A DNA stretch of 36,886 bases from Thermoproteota archaeon (GTDB lineage: Archaea; Thermoproteota; Methanomethylicia; Culexarchaeales; B10-G16). Where the stretch lies: assembly GCA_003649185.1 (NCBI GenBank), contig QMRB01000007.1, forward strand, positions 1-36,886. The letters are read 5' to 3'. The notes below the pieces were generated by a model. The model saw nothing but the letters and a program-made list of their open reading frames with translations. It did not search any database and was not told the origin of the DNA. Shown here piece after piece: positions 1 through 8,507 of this stretch. Both the position numbers and the translations under genes were made by a program. The number at the start of each line of letters is the position of its first letter. Positions within the stretch are counted from its first letter, which is position 1.

Positions 1-3000
1 ATTGCCGTCGGCATCGGTTGTGCCAGTATAGGACTCGCCATCCGGATAGGTTACAGCAATGTCAGCAGCTTTAAGTACGGTTCCCCTCGGAGTCTTCAAG
101 TTCAATGTTGCATCATAGACTTTACATTTAACTGGATGCTCAACAATGTTCGTATCAACAGTTATATCAGAGTCAAGTATCTCTATGACACCGTCAGTCC
201 AGACAGCCTTTAAGCTATAATCACCCTTCGGCACCAAGGTTGCTGTAAAGGTGCCATCTGCAATTGTCTGCCCACTAATATTATATGTATTTGCTCCCTT
301 GCCAGCAAATGTGTAGTAGACGCCCTTTAATGGTCTACCCACATCATCAACGAGTCTAATTGAGACATCGAAGACATCTGTAAATGCTGTGTAGAAGACT
401 GTCGGAGATAGAATCTTGTACTCTACCATTTCTTTGTCATAGCTGTCATAGACGCTAACACCGTACCAGCGTGCTCTAACAGTGTACTGATAATCGTTAA
501 GAGCGAAAGGCAGATAGACATATCCATCAGAACTTGTATATCCAAATGCAGCTATAGTTCCAGCTTCAGCCACTGTTCCATTAATTGAATTGTCCACAGG
601 CTCATATCTCACTGCATATACAAGTGCCTCTTTCAGAACTTTACCAGTTGCAGACAGCACCTGTAAGCCTATGTATTCGTTGAATGGTAACTCAACTTCT
701 AAGTCATCCTCAGTTACATGCTCGTCAGCAGTGGCTATAACATCGTCAGCCAGCTTAAACTTACCTACAAGGTCGTCTGGCAATTCACCTTCCGCAGGTT
801 CACGGTAAGCCATGAGTCTGTACCAAGTACAGTTACCCCAGAATATGATGTCAAAGGTAGCCTTACCATTACTGTCTGTCAACGTCTCAGTTAAGAACGT
901 CAAATCGCCACCATCATTCCAATAAACCTTAACTGTAAAGTCTTTGAGAGCCTGATCAAGCCAATTCATGACGCTTACAGACATATCATAAGCTGAAACC
1001 TTCATGTCGAAGGTCTGTGTCTCATTATCATAGCTCCATATATCTGCCCAGGCTGTCGCCTCGCCAGTAAAGTTCAATATACCGAGGGATGATGAGCCGC
1101 AGAGGTAATCGTCAAACAGATCCTCAGCTTCATACATTAATTCTCCTGCAATTAAGGAGTCTTCCCAGTTTTCTAAAGTACCATTTATAAACACTTCGCC
1201 TCTCGTCAAACAACCTACAACAAATGGCTCCACACTACTTGGTACATCGGCGGTGAAACCTGGCATCGTAGTTACTACAATGCTAATCGGGGTGCCTATA
1301 ACATCCTTTAGCATCCAAACTGGGATGTACACTAAGTTTTCTGCTGTATAGTTTAGTGAGACAGTGTACAACTGATAAACTTCGGAGGGAACTTCCATTC
1401 CTGTGATTATATCATATATTAGGTCTCTATAGTTGAGGACATCAAAATAAACTTCTACTGGAGGATAGTATCCATAGGCACCTTCAAATGCTGTTTCATT
1501 GAAGAAGGTCATGTTAAATCCTTTCCACATTACTGTGATATTCAGATTGTCCATAGCAGTTTCATGTTTCCAGTCCCAGAGGTCAAAGGATACTTCATAT
1601 ACTCTCCAGTTTATATGTATCTCCGCATAGCTTACACTTGGGTCTGTTAGAACAGGAATTTCAAGGGTATTGTTGAATACTCTTACACCGGCCCAATAGA
1701 CCACTAAATTGTAAGCATTATCAACGCCGCCCACGAACATGTGGGTCTGGTTGAGGCTGTAGAATACAAGTTCATTGTGATCTGTAGTGTTTGGATAAGC
1801 CCATTCACCCTCTACGTACATAATGGTTGTCGCATTACTGTAGGGTAGCGGATCTGGCATACGGTTTCCTGGGCATAAATCATAGAACTTTACGACCAGG
1901 TCGTAGATGTGTACGTGGAATACACCCTCATAGTTTTCTGGTGATAGGACCACTTCATCCTCATATGGTCCTACATCCACATTTTCACTTATGCCAAACC
2001 ATGAATAGTCAGCGTCTGCCCAAGCATCAACACTTATAGCTACACCAACTGGAACTTGCTCATAGCTGACCCATCCCTGCTGGTCAGTGTAGGTCCAACC
2101 TGCTTCATAGAGTTCGTCCTCGTCAGTTATCGTTGCATTGCCCATCCAACTTATAGAAACATTTAAACCATATATTCCATAATCGTCAGTAGCCCACTTA
2201 ACCATCTTGAGATCCATGTTTACAAATGGAAAGACAAATTCAACAGCCTCATAGATATTATCTGTAATATTGAAGACATCGCTCATGCCATATGGTTTGA
2301 ACCACATGTTCTTGTATACCACTGAAACATGCCATACACCGCCAGGCACCTGCACCAACGTTAATGTGCCTGTTGGAGAAGCTGTTACAAGTGATGTTGC
2401 ACCGGATGGATGTTGCAATACCACTGTGGGGCTGACCAGTGGATCACCATTTAAGTCCACTAATGCCAAATGAGCATCATAGACATCACATATTAAATCA
2501 TAGACCACAGAATCGGTATCGTCGAACTCTTTAGTTCCGTCTACATATACATCTACAAGGCCTGGTGAGTTCGTGCTGTTTTCAACTGTGAAGACTGCTG
2601 ATCTCACCAACACCCAGGAGGCCGGATCCTCTGGAGTTATAGACCAATATACATCAAGTGTTGTATCACCGAAAGGCAAATAGTAAACGTTATCAATTGC
2701 AGGTGGAAACTGTACAACTCCACTTGTATTGCTCTCCGTTTCATGGGTTAGAAGATTCGGCCATGTAACTATAACTTTTGCATTTGAAAGAACTCCAGGA
2801 GTTGGCCTCTTATCCTTCAGAGTAATTGTAACGGGTACCAAGTGGCAGTAGATCTTCAACGGATTGGCAGGATCATTATAATCTGTAGGGTCAACTATCA
2901 TTGTGGAGTTAACTGGAATTTCGTGGCTAAGCCAGTATACTGTGATGGCTGAAGTTACATTTGGAAATTGACTTATAGTTACATAGCCACTTTGATTGGT

Positions 3001-3912
3001 AATTGTGGTGGCTAAAAGTTTCGATGGATCATTGGCATCATGAATTGAAACCTTGACGATGCTATATCCGGAGGTTAAAGCTTTCAATTTGTCTTCAAAC
3101 CAATCGTACAGTTGCATATAGAATGGGTGAACATCAACTGTTACATTGAGGTAACCGTATTTGCTTGGCAGTATAGCTGTGGGACCAACGGACAATTTAC
3201 TTGCATCTTTAACTAATGTGAAGTTCATATAGGTCTCTGTCGGCCAAATATCATAGTCGGTGACGTTGGTTCCATCCACATAGGCTGGAGGAACCATTTT
3301 CAGATATTCAACATCCCAATATACACGTAAAGTCCAAGTTTTATTGGATCCCCAAGACCAGTCGTATGGGATTTTGGCTAGAACTTCTTTTGAAGGCTTA
3401 CCGGAAACAGAGTATACGTTTCCGCTGTAATTATAGTAAAATGTTGTGGTAAATCCGCCTAGAAAATCGCCAGCAATATCTTTAGCAGTGAAGTAGACGG
3501 CTAGAACCCTTGTAACTATATATCCGTCCTCAGTACAGTTATATCCTGGCAGAGTGTCAGAAGGTGAGGCAGTTAAGTTGCCGTATGTTAGCCCCTTCGC
3601 CTCATAAACGGTGAAGGCATCTGTTCCTTCAGGATCCCATTTAACGGTGATATTATATTTACCTGTTGTCGGCTTTGTGATAGTAGCGTTTAGCCATCCG
3701 TTACTATCTGTTCTTCCTGAGAAGAGGAGAGTGTTGCCTGTTTCGTTCCATACTTCCACATATGCATTCTCTAATGGGTCTCCCAATTGATCTACGAATC
3801 TTAGGGAAAGGTTTGCTTCGTTTTCTTCTGCTACCGTCACTATTGGATTTGTCATTATCAGTAGTAGTGGCAATAGTATTGCTAATATTGGAATTAATTT
3901 TTTCGAACTCAT
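1..3912 (-). CDS. Large secreted multi-domain surface protein, partial (C-terminus beyond left edge)
   Basis: An open frame of 1304 codons without a stop runs from ATG at 3912 off the left edge. GGAGG lies 8 nt before the ATG. Residues 1-28 form a classic signal peptide: lysines, then a run of I/L/A ending near VTVA. The rest is a string of beta-sandwich-like modules of about 80-130 residues. Each has a pattern of the CNA-B/carboxypeptidase-regulatory type: a gain such as 'DxxGxPL', then 'TDSNG' or 'SDGYV', then 'PxGxY.V.V.W'. NxS/T sequons are abundant, as expected for an N-glycosylated exported protein. Aromatic and acidic residues are frequent and cysteine is rare. No protease or binding motif is visible. 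It may be an S-layer, adhesin or stalk protein, but the anchor would be in the unseen C-terminus. A TATA-like TTAAAAATT lies at about 3977-3988 on the minus strand. Confidence 0.85.
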   Translation of the reverse strand, partial: MSSKKLIPILAILLPLLLIMTNPIVTVAEENEANLSLRFVDQLGDPLENAYVEVWNETGNTLLFSGRTDSNGWLNATITKPTTGKYNITVKWDPEGTDAFTVYEAKGLTYGNLTASPSDTLPGYNCTEDGYIVTRVLAVYFTAKDIAGDFLGGFTTTFYYNYSGNVYSVSGKPSKEVLAKIPYDWSWGSNKTWTLRVYWDVEYLKMVPPAYVDGTNVTDYDIWPTETYMNFTLVKDASKLSVGPTAILPSKYGYLNVTVDVHPFYMQLYDWFEDKLKALTSGYSIVKVSIHDANDPSKLLATTITNQSGYVTISQFPNVTSAITVYWLSHEIPVNSTMIVDPTDYNDPANPLKIYCHLVPVTITLKDKRPTPGVLSNAKVIVTWPNLLTHETESNTSGVVQFPPAIDNVYYLPFGDTTLDVYWSITPEDPASWVLVRSAVFTVENSTNSPGLVDVYVDGTKEFDDTDSVVYDLICDVYDAHLALVDLNGDPLVSPTVVLQHPSGATSLVTASPTGTLTLVQVPGGVWHVSVVYKNMWFKPYGMSDVFNITDNIYEAVEFVFPFVNMDLKMVKWATDDYGIYGLNVSISWMGNATITDEDELYEAGWTYTDQQGWVSYEQVPVGVAISVDAWADADYSWFGISENVDVGPYEDEVVLSPENYEGVFHVHIYDLVVKFYDLCPGNRMPDPLPYSNATTIMYVEGEWAYPNTTDHNELVFYSLNQTHMFVGGVDNAYNLVVYWAGVRVFNNTLEIPVLTDPSVSYAEIHINWRVYEVSFDLWDWKHETAMDNLNITVMWKGFNMTFFNETAFEGAYGYYPPVEVYFDVLNYRDLIYDIITGMEVPSEVYQLYTVSLNYTAENLVYIPVWMLKDVIGTPISIVVTTMPGFTADVPSSVEPFVVGCLTRGEVFINGTLENWEDSLIAGELMYEAEDLFDDYLCGSSSLGILNFTGEATAWADIWSYDNETQTFDMKVSAYDMSVSVMNWLDQALKDFTVKVYWNDGGDLTFLTETLTDSNGKATFDIIFWGNCTWYRLMAYREPAEGELPDDLVGKFKLADDVIATADEHVTEDDLEVELPFNEYIGLQVLSATGKVLKEALVYAVRYEPVDNSINGTVAEAGTIAAFGYTSSDGYVYLPFALNDYQYTVRARWYGVSVYDSYDKEMVEYKILSPTVFYTAFTDVFDVSIRLVDDVGRPLKGVYYTFAGKGANTYNISGQTIADGTFTATLVPKGDYSLKAVWTDGVIEILDSDITVDTNIVEHPVKCKVYDATLNLKTPRGTVLKAADIAVTYPDGESYTGTTDADGN

Positions 3913-4075
3913 ATTTCTTCCTCCAAACACATGGATGGTTTAACCAGTGTTTGGTTACAATTATTTTGTTTTTTGAATTTTTAAGGATTATCATGTTCTA
4001 TATTATTAGAAGTTTTGATTTAAATGTCAAATAAATTAGAATAGAGTTAAAAGGAGTTTTAAGATTCACTGTTTC

Positions 4076-4101
4076 TAAACAAAAGTTTAAAATTTTGTTT
4101 A
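4076..4101. repeat. Imperfectly centred AT-rich inverted repeat in the divergent promoter region
   Basis: TAAACAAAA at 4076-4084 is repeated in inverse as TTTTGTTTA at 4093-4101, around an 8-nt centre. It lies between the divergent surface-protein gene and cofE, where a regulator could bind. In DNA this AT-rich it could also be chance. The rest of 3913-4178 holds only promoter-like AT tracts and no gene that I can see. Confidence 0.3.
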
Positions 4102-4178
4102 AATAGGGAAAATGAAACTGTGATTCAATGCGAAATGAATTTAAGGTTTATAGGTGATTTTGGTTTGGTGGCATAGAT

Positions 4179-5006
4179 TTGCCTAGAAGAGTTGAAATAA
4201 TCGGTTTGGAGGGGATACCTGAGGTTAAAGAGGGGGATGATGTAGCCAGAATCATTGTTGAAACCGCTGAACGTGAGGGGGTTGGGTTAAGGGAGGGAGA
4301 TATCATTGTAATAACACATAAAATAATAAGTAAAGCTAACGGTTTAATTGTTAATTTGAACGATATTAAGCCTAGTGAGAGGGCTGTTGAGATTGGAGAG
4401 ATGACTGGGAAGGATCCGAGGTTCGTCGAGGTGATCCTCCGCGAATCTAAGAGGGTTTTGAAGATTAGGCCTCCATTCATAATTGTCGAAACATATTTCG
4501 GCCATATATGTTTGAATGCAGGTGTAGATAGATCTAATGTTGCAGGTAGAGCGGATATCTGCGCCCTTCTTCCAAGGGATCCTGATAGAGAAGCATATAA
4601 GATAAGGGAGGGGATAAAGAGAATTACAGGTTTAAGGAAGATAGCTGTAATAATAAGCGACACATATAGTAGACCTCACAGATATGCCCAGATAGATATG
4701 GCTATCGGCGTGGCCGGAATGAAGCCGATTAGAGATTACAAGCATAGGGAAGATTCATATGGATATGTTTTGAAATTTAAGATGCAGGCTGTGGCTGATG
4801 AACTTGCCGGGGCAGCGGAACTTGTAATTGGACAGACTGTTGAGAGAATACCTGTGGCAATTATAAGGGGATATGATTGGGAGGAAGATGAGGAGGGATG
4901 TGCAAAGCAAATAAGCCTAATAAAACTTGGATACAACTGCATCTTTGACGATGTGAAACTTATACCTGAAAAGCCGGGGCTTGCTAGAAGGCGGAGTGAA
5001 AGTTGA
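4179..5006 (+). CDS. cofE: Coenzyme F420-0:L-glutamate ligase
   Basis: CofE adds glutamates to F420-0 in a GTP-dependent reaction, giving F420 with a gamma-linked tail. The 275 residues match the usual archaeal length. Family signatures seen are 'GDIIVITHKIISKANG' (about residues 41-56), 'FVEVILRESKRVLK', 'ICLNAGVDRSNV', 'LLPRDPDREA', 'VIISDTYSRPHRYAQ' and 'AIGVAGMKPIRDY' followed by 'VADELAGAAELVIGQ'. The start is TTG at 4179 with GGTGG 7 nt upstream. The stop lies within the start region of the downstream topoisomerase gene, so the two are probably translated from one mRNA. Its presence implies F420-dependent redox chemistry, although no other F420 gene is in the window. There is no fused FMN reductase domain such as the one in some bacterial FbiB proteins. 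Confidence 0.93.
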   Translation: MPRRVEIIGLEGIPEVKEGDDVARIIVETAEREGVGLREGDIIVITHKIISKANGLIVNLNDIKPSERAVEIGEMTGKDPRFVEVILRESKRVLKIRPPFIIVETYFGHICLNAGVDRSNVAGRADICALLPRDPDREAYKIREGIKRITGLRKIAVIISDTYSRPHRYAQIDMAIGVAGMKPIRDYKHREDSYGYVLKFKMQAVADELAGAAELVIGQTVERIPVAIIRGYDWEEDEEGCAKQISLIKLGYNCIFDDVKLIPEKPGLARRRSES

Positions 5007-5019
5007 GGGAGCATCCATT

Positions 5020-6900
5020 TTGCATATATATGAATTTGCAGATGAACTTATAGTTGCTGAGAAGCCTTCAGTGGCTGAAGCCTTTGCCAGAGCACTTTCA
5101 GAAGGTAAGTATAGAACTAAAAGAATGGGAAGAATAAAATTTTATACCTTTGAGAGAGAAGGGAGAAGATGGATATCCATAGGATTGAAAGGCCACATAT
5201 TCAATTATGACTTTGAAGCCCAATATAATTCTTGGAGAGAAGTGGATCCGAAAACTCTCTTCTACATTAACCCTATAAGAGTTATTGAGAGAACTTCAAT
5301 CAGCTATGTGGATGCTTTGAAGAAACTTGCAAGACATGTTGAAACAGTATATTTGGCTTTGGATGCTGATACCGAAGGAGAGAGTATATGTTTCGAAGTC
5401 ATGGACATAGTTAAAAGTGTAAATCCATATGTGGAGTTTAAGCGGCTATGGTTCAACTCCACCGTGAAAGAGGAACTTTTAGATGCGTTTAAAAAGCCTA
5501 GGAAGCCTCAGAGAATGCTGGCTGAAAAATGTTTTGCAAGGATGATAGTCGATTTAACCATCGGCGCAGCCTTCACAAGGCTGATAACCATGTCTATTCA
5601 AAGGAGGAATCCAAGAGCACTTCCATATGGAAGATTCTTAAGCTATGGACCATGCCAAAGTCCAACGCTATATCTAGTTGTGGAAAGAGCTTGGGAGAGG
5701 GAAAAGTTCAAACCTGAAAAATTCTACATGTTAAAGGCAAAGGTCAACATTTATGGAGCCATATATGAGGCAATTCATAAAGCTGGAAGAATAAATGAAA
5801 GAGAAAAAGTCGAAGAGATTTATAGGAAAATAAAGGATGCACGTAGAGCAAAGGTTGAAAAGTTTAGGGTTAAGAAGAGAAAGAAGAAGCCTCCGAAACC
5901 ATTAACAACACTTGAACTTGAAAGCAGGGTGAGCAGATATTTAAACATAAGATCTAAAAATACTTTAGATATAGCTGAAAATCTGTATAGAAATGGATAT
6001 ATAAGCTATCCGAGAACGGAGACTGAAATATATCCTGAAAAATTGAAGCTGAAAAGCAGAATCCAAGCATTCATAAAGAATTCAATATATGGAGAATATG
6101 CTTCTAAGATTCTTGAAAAGAAAATTATAAAGCCTACTAGGGGGAGAAGAGATGACAGGGCGCATCCACCAATCCATCCGACAAGATCTGCTGAGAAAGA
6201 TGAAATTACAAGAAAATTTGGAGGAAAAGCATGGAAAATATATGATTTTATAGTTAGACATTTCTTGGCAACGGTGAGCGATGACGCCGAGGTGGAGAAT
6301 AGAAGATTAGACTTAAACATTAACGGTGAAATCTTCATTTTAAGAGGGAAAACTGTATCGAAAGAAGGATATCTAGCCATCTATCCATTCGAGAAACCTG
6401 GGGAGAATTATATACCAATATTGGAGAGAGGGGAGGAAGTGGAAATTTTAGAGATAAATATTATTGAAGGGGAAACTGAGCCTCCACCATATCTATCAGA
6501 AGCGGAACTGTTGAAGAAAATGGATGAATATGGTATAGGAACAGATGCCACAAAACAGGATCATATACAAACGAACATTGACAGAGGATACTTCTATATA
6601 GAAAGGAAGAGATGTATACCTACCCCTCTAGGAAAAGCCCTCATAGAAGCGTTAAATGATATAGTTCCAGAAGTTGTTAAGCCGGAAGTTAGGGGATTTA
6701 TGGAAGAAATGTTCAACCAAATAGCCGTTGGAAAGAGGAGAATGGAGGAAGTTGTGGAGAAGGCGAAGAAATATTTTCTGGAAAAATATGAGAAATTGCA
6801 TGCTTTAGAAGAAAGATTCGTCGAAAAACTAATACCCACAATTGGGGGAAGCATAAAGGTTAACAAGACAGGGAAGAAGAGGAAATGGAGAAAGTTCTGA
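5020..6900 (+). CDS. topA: Type IA DNA topoisomerase (archaeal topoisomerase III-like)
   Basis: This enzyme relaxes or decatenates DNA by single-strand passage. The Toprim domain opens with 'ELIVAEKPSVAEAFARAL' and carries the metal-binding 'LDADTEGES' (DxDxxxE). The catalytic tyrosine is in 'GYISYPRTET' (about residue 330 from this start). 'DDRAHPPIHPT' and 'GIGTDATKQDHIQT' are further family motifs. About 626 residues is a normal archaeal length. The tail is basic (ending KRKWRKF) and has no cysteine zinc fingers, unlike bacterial TopA. Start choice: TTG at 5020 follows GAGGGAG at 5005-5011. In-frame TTG at 4981 and GTG at 4996 would overlap cofE and are weaker. It is coupled to cofE with a short gap. 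It is separate from the reverse gyrase at 19458. Confidence 0.93.
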   Translation: MHIYEFADELIVAEKPSVAEAFARALSEGKYRTKRMGRIKFYTFEREGRRWISIGLKGHIFNYDFEAQYNSWREVDPKTLFYINPIRVIERTSISYVDALKKLARHVETVYLALDADTEGESICFEVMDIVKSVNPYVEFKRLWFNSTVKEELLDAFKKPRKPQRMLAEKCFARMIVDLTIGAAFTRLITMSIQRRNPRALPYGRFLSYGPCQSPTLYLVVERAWEREKFKPEKFYMLKAKVNIYGAIYEAIHKAGRINEREKVEEIYRKIKDARRAKVEKFRVKKRKKKPPKPLTTLELESRVSRYLNIRSKNTLDIAENLYRNGYISYPRTETEIYPEKLKLKSRIQAFIKNSIYGEYASKILEKKIIKPTRGRRDDRAHPPIHPTRSAEKDEITRKFGGKAWKIYDFIVRHFLATVSDDAEVENRRLDLNINGEIFILRGKTVSKEGYLAIYPFEKPGENYIPILERGEEVEILEINIIEGETEPPPYLSEAELLKKMDEYGIGTDATKQDHIQTNIDRGYFYIERKRCIPTPLGKALIEALNDIVPEVVKPEVRGFMEEMFNQIAVGKRRMEEVVEKAKKYFLEKYEKLHALEERFVEKLIPTIGGSIKVNKTGKKRKWRKF

Positions 6901-6952
6901 TTCCTAAAATATAAATTGATTTTAATATTACTTCATGTAGGGTGATAATTAT

Positions 6953-8236
6953 TTGCCAAAATATGATGCTATAATCATAGGTGCAGGCATTCTAGGACTT
7001 GCCACAGCATACCATATTAAAAGGGAGAAACCAAATCAAAAAGTTTTAGTTATAGATAAAAAACCTGCTGCAGGCCAAGGAAATACTGCTAAAAGTGGAG
7101 GAATGTTTCGAAGCTTCTTCTACTCAAAAACCAACTTCAAATTGGCTAACTCATCAATAGAATTCTATAAAAGATTGGAGGAGAGCGGAGTAGATTTGGG
7201 GATGAGATGGACGGGATATTTATGGCTCTTCCAAGAAGACCAGTATAAAAGGCTTGAAGCAGACTTGAAGGAGATGGAGAGAAGAGGAGGAGAATTTAAA
7301 CTTATAGATAGAAGGGAAATTGAAGAGAAACTTAACATAAATACTAAAGCTGGAGAAAGTGAAGAAGCGGAAATTATGAATTTAAAGAACATAGACGTAG
7401 GGTTGCTGGTTCCGAAAGCAGGGAAAATAGATGTGGAGAAACTTGTAGCATATTATGAGAGGGAATTTCTAAGGATGGGAGGAGAAGTTATTTATGGAAC
7501 AGAAGTAGATGAAATCATAGTTGAACCAGAAATCAAACTTGAACTTCCAGGAGAACCATATTTCTGGCAGGAAGCTAAAGTATCGGGAGTTAGAATGGGA
7601 AGTAAAATAATTAGAGGAAAAAAGATAATAGTTGCCACTGGAGTATGGGCCGATCAGCTATTAGATGGGATAGGAGTAGACTCATATCAAAAACCTAAGA
7701 AGAGACAGATATTCGTCGTTAAGGCTGAAGAAGAGAAACTTAAAAGATTACTATATGCAGAAGGATTTAACCGTGAAGGATGCATACCATTCACAATTCT
7801 TCCATATCCAAGAATATATGTTAAGCCGAGCATAGAGGAGGAAGCCTTCTGGATAGGATATGCAGACGACTTTAACAGACCATTCCAATTGGAGGAGGAG
7901 CCTCAACCTGAAGAAAACTATTACAGATATGGAATATATCCAGTATTATCGGCATATATGCCCCAATTCAAAGATGCAAATCCCATAAATGCATGGGCAG
8001 GACAATATGCAATAAACACCTTCGACGGACAACCAGTAATATTTGGGGAGAGAAATCTAATAGTGGTTGGAGCTGCAAGTGGAAGCGGAATAATGAAAGC
8101 CGATGCAATTGGAAGAATAGCATCAGCCCTATATTTTGGAAGGGAGAAGGCAGAGTTATATGGCGGAGAAGAATTCAAAGTTGAACATTTAGGAATTAAA
8201 AATAGATATGTGGAGAGAGAGGAATTCGTCATTTAA
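6953..8236 (+). CDS. FAD-dependent oxidoreductase of the DAO / sarcosine-oxidase-like family
   Basis: The N-terminus 'DAIIIGAGILGLATAYHI' is a Rossmann dinucleotide-binding GxGxxG fold. It is followed by 'VLVIDKKPAAGQGNTAKSGG', where the acidic D36 region ends the second strand, as in D-amino-acid oxidase and glycerol-3-phosphate dehydrogenase relatives. Near the C-terminus, 'FDGQPVIFGERNLIVVGAAS' then 'GSGIMKADAIGR' is the second FAD-contact motif of this family. Its 427 residues are full length, and it has no signal peptide or membrane segment. The start is TTG at 6953 with GGTGAT 6 nt upstream. The substrate cannot be told from sequence: candidates are a secondary amine, an amino acid or a hydroxy acid. 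It is 52 nt downstream of the topoisomerase gene and may be transcribed separately. Confidence 0.85.
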   Translation: MPKYDAIIIGAGILGLATAYHIKREKPNQKVLVIDKKPAAGQGNTAKSGGMFRSFFYSKTNFKLANSSIEFYKRLEESGVDLGMRWTGYLWLFQEDQYKRLEADLKEMERRGGEFKLIDRREIEEKLNINTKAGESEEAEIMNLKNIDVGLLVPKAGKIDVEKLVAYYEREFLRMGGEVIYGTEVDEIIVEPEIKLELPGEPYFWQEAKVSGVRMGSKIIRGKKIIVATGVWADQLLDGIGVDSYQKPKKRQIFVVKAEEEKLKRLLYAEGFNREGCIPFTILPYPRIYVKPSIEEEAFWIGYADDFNRPFQLEEEPQPEENYYRYGIYPVLSAYMPQFKDANPINAWAGQYAINTFDGQPVIFGERNLIVVGAASGSGIMKADAIGRIASALYFGREKAELYGGEEFKVEHLGIKNRYVEREEFVI

Positions 8237-8251
8237 GTTTTCCTCAGGGAC

Positions 8252-8272
8252 GTTGAATAGCAACGATTCAAC
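8252..8272. repeat. Short hairpin just downstream of the FAD oxidoreductase gene
   Basis: GTTGAAT (8252-8258) pairs with ATTCAAC (8266-8272) over a 7-nt loop. An alternative overlapping hairpin pairs CGTTG with CAACG (8251-8265). It lies 15 nt after the stop codon and may be an mRNA 3' end structure. It lacks an adjacent T-run. Confidence 0.3.
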
Positions 8273-8399
8273 ATGATGCAGACTATTAATTTATTTTACA
8301 TTTTAAAGGCATTTTAATGGACTTCCACCATTCAAAATCGAAAATATTAGAAAACATACTTAAATATTTAAGATAGCTATAGTGAAGCTTTAATGTTTA

Positions 8400-8457
8400 A
8401 GCCTCAGGAGACCGTCGAATCTTCACATTTCAGATTGTCTCTTCGTCATCATCGGCT
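8400..8457 (-). ncRNA. Box C/D guide sRNA (2'-O-methylation guide)
   Basis: Read on the minus strand, the 58-nt element begins AGCC and ends GGCT, a 4-bp terminal stem. Inside are box C ATGATGA (8452-8446), a 12-nt guide, box D' CTGA (8433-8430), a 3-nt spacer, box C' GTGAAGA (8426-8420), a second 12-nt guide and box D CTGA (8407-8404). This is the architecture of archaeal C/D sRNAs that assemble with L7Ae, Nop5 and fibrillarin. By the D+5 rule the D guide would direct methylation of the first C in AGACCGUCG. From memory, that string occurs in archaeal and eukaryotic large-subunit rRNA near E. coli position 2590, matching a methylated C in yeast 25S. I could not assign the D' target (AUUGUCUCUUCG). 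A TATA box sits 29 nt upstream. Confidence 0.87.
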
Positions 8458-8480
8458 AAAACAATTATTAACAATACTGA

Positions 8481-8490
8481 TTAATATAGT
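8481..8490 (-). promoter_or_regulatory. TATA box for the C/D sRNA
   Basis: ACTATATTAA on the minus strand is centred about 29 nt before the predicted 5' end of the sRNA at 8457, the normal archaeal TATA-to-start distance. It also lies just upstream of the plus-strand HEPN gene start at 8508, so the two promoters overlap. Confidence 0.55.
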
Positions 8491-8507
8491 TAAGCGAGGA
8501 AAACGGC

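Noticed and set aside
1-3912. Short plus-strand ORFs of 60-96 codons within the surface-protein region
   Set aside because: They are antisense shadows with odd composition and no SD; the minus strand is open without interruption.
8240-8290. A further C/D RNA on the minus strand around the CTGA at 8245-8248
   Set aside because: The only C-like string (ATGTTGA) lacks the A needed for the sheared G-A pairs, and spacing is wrong.
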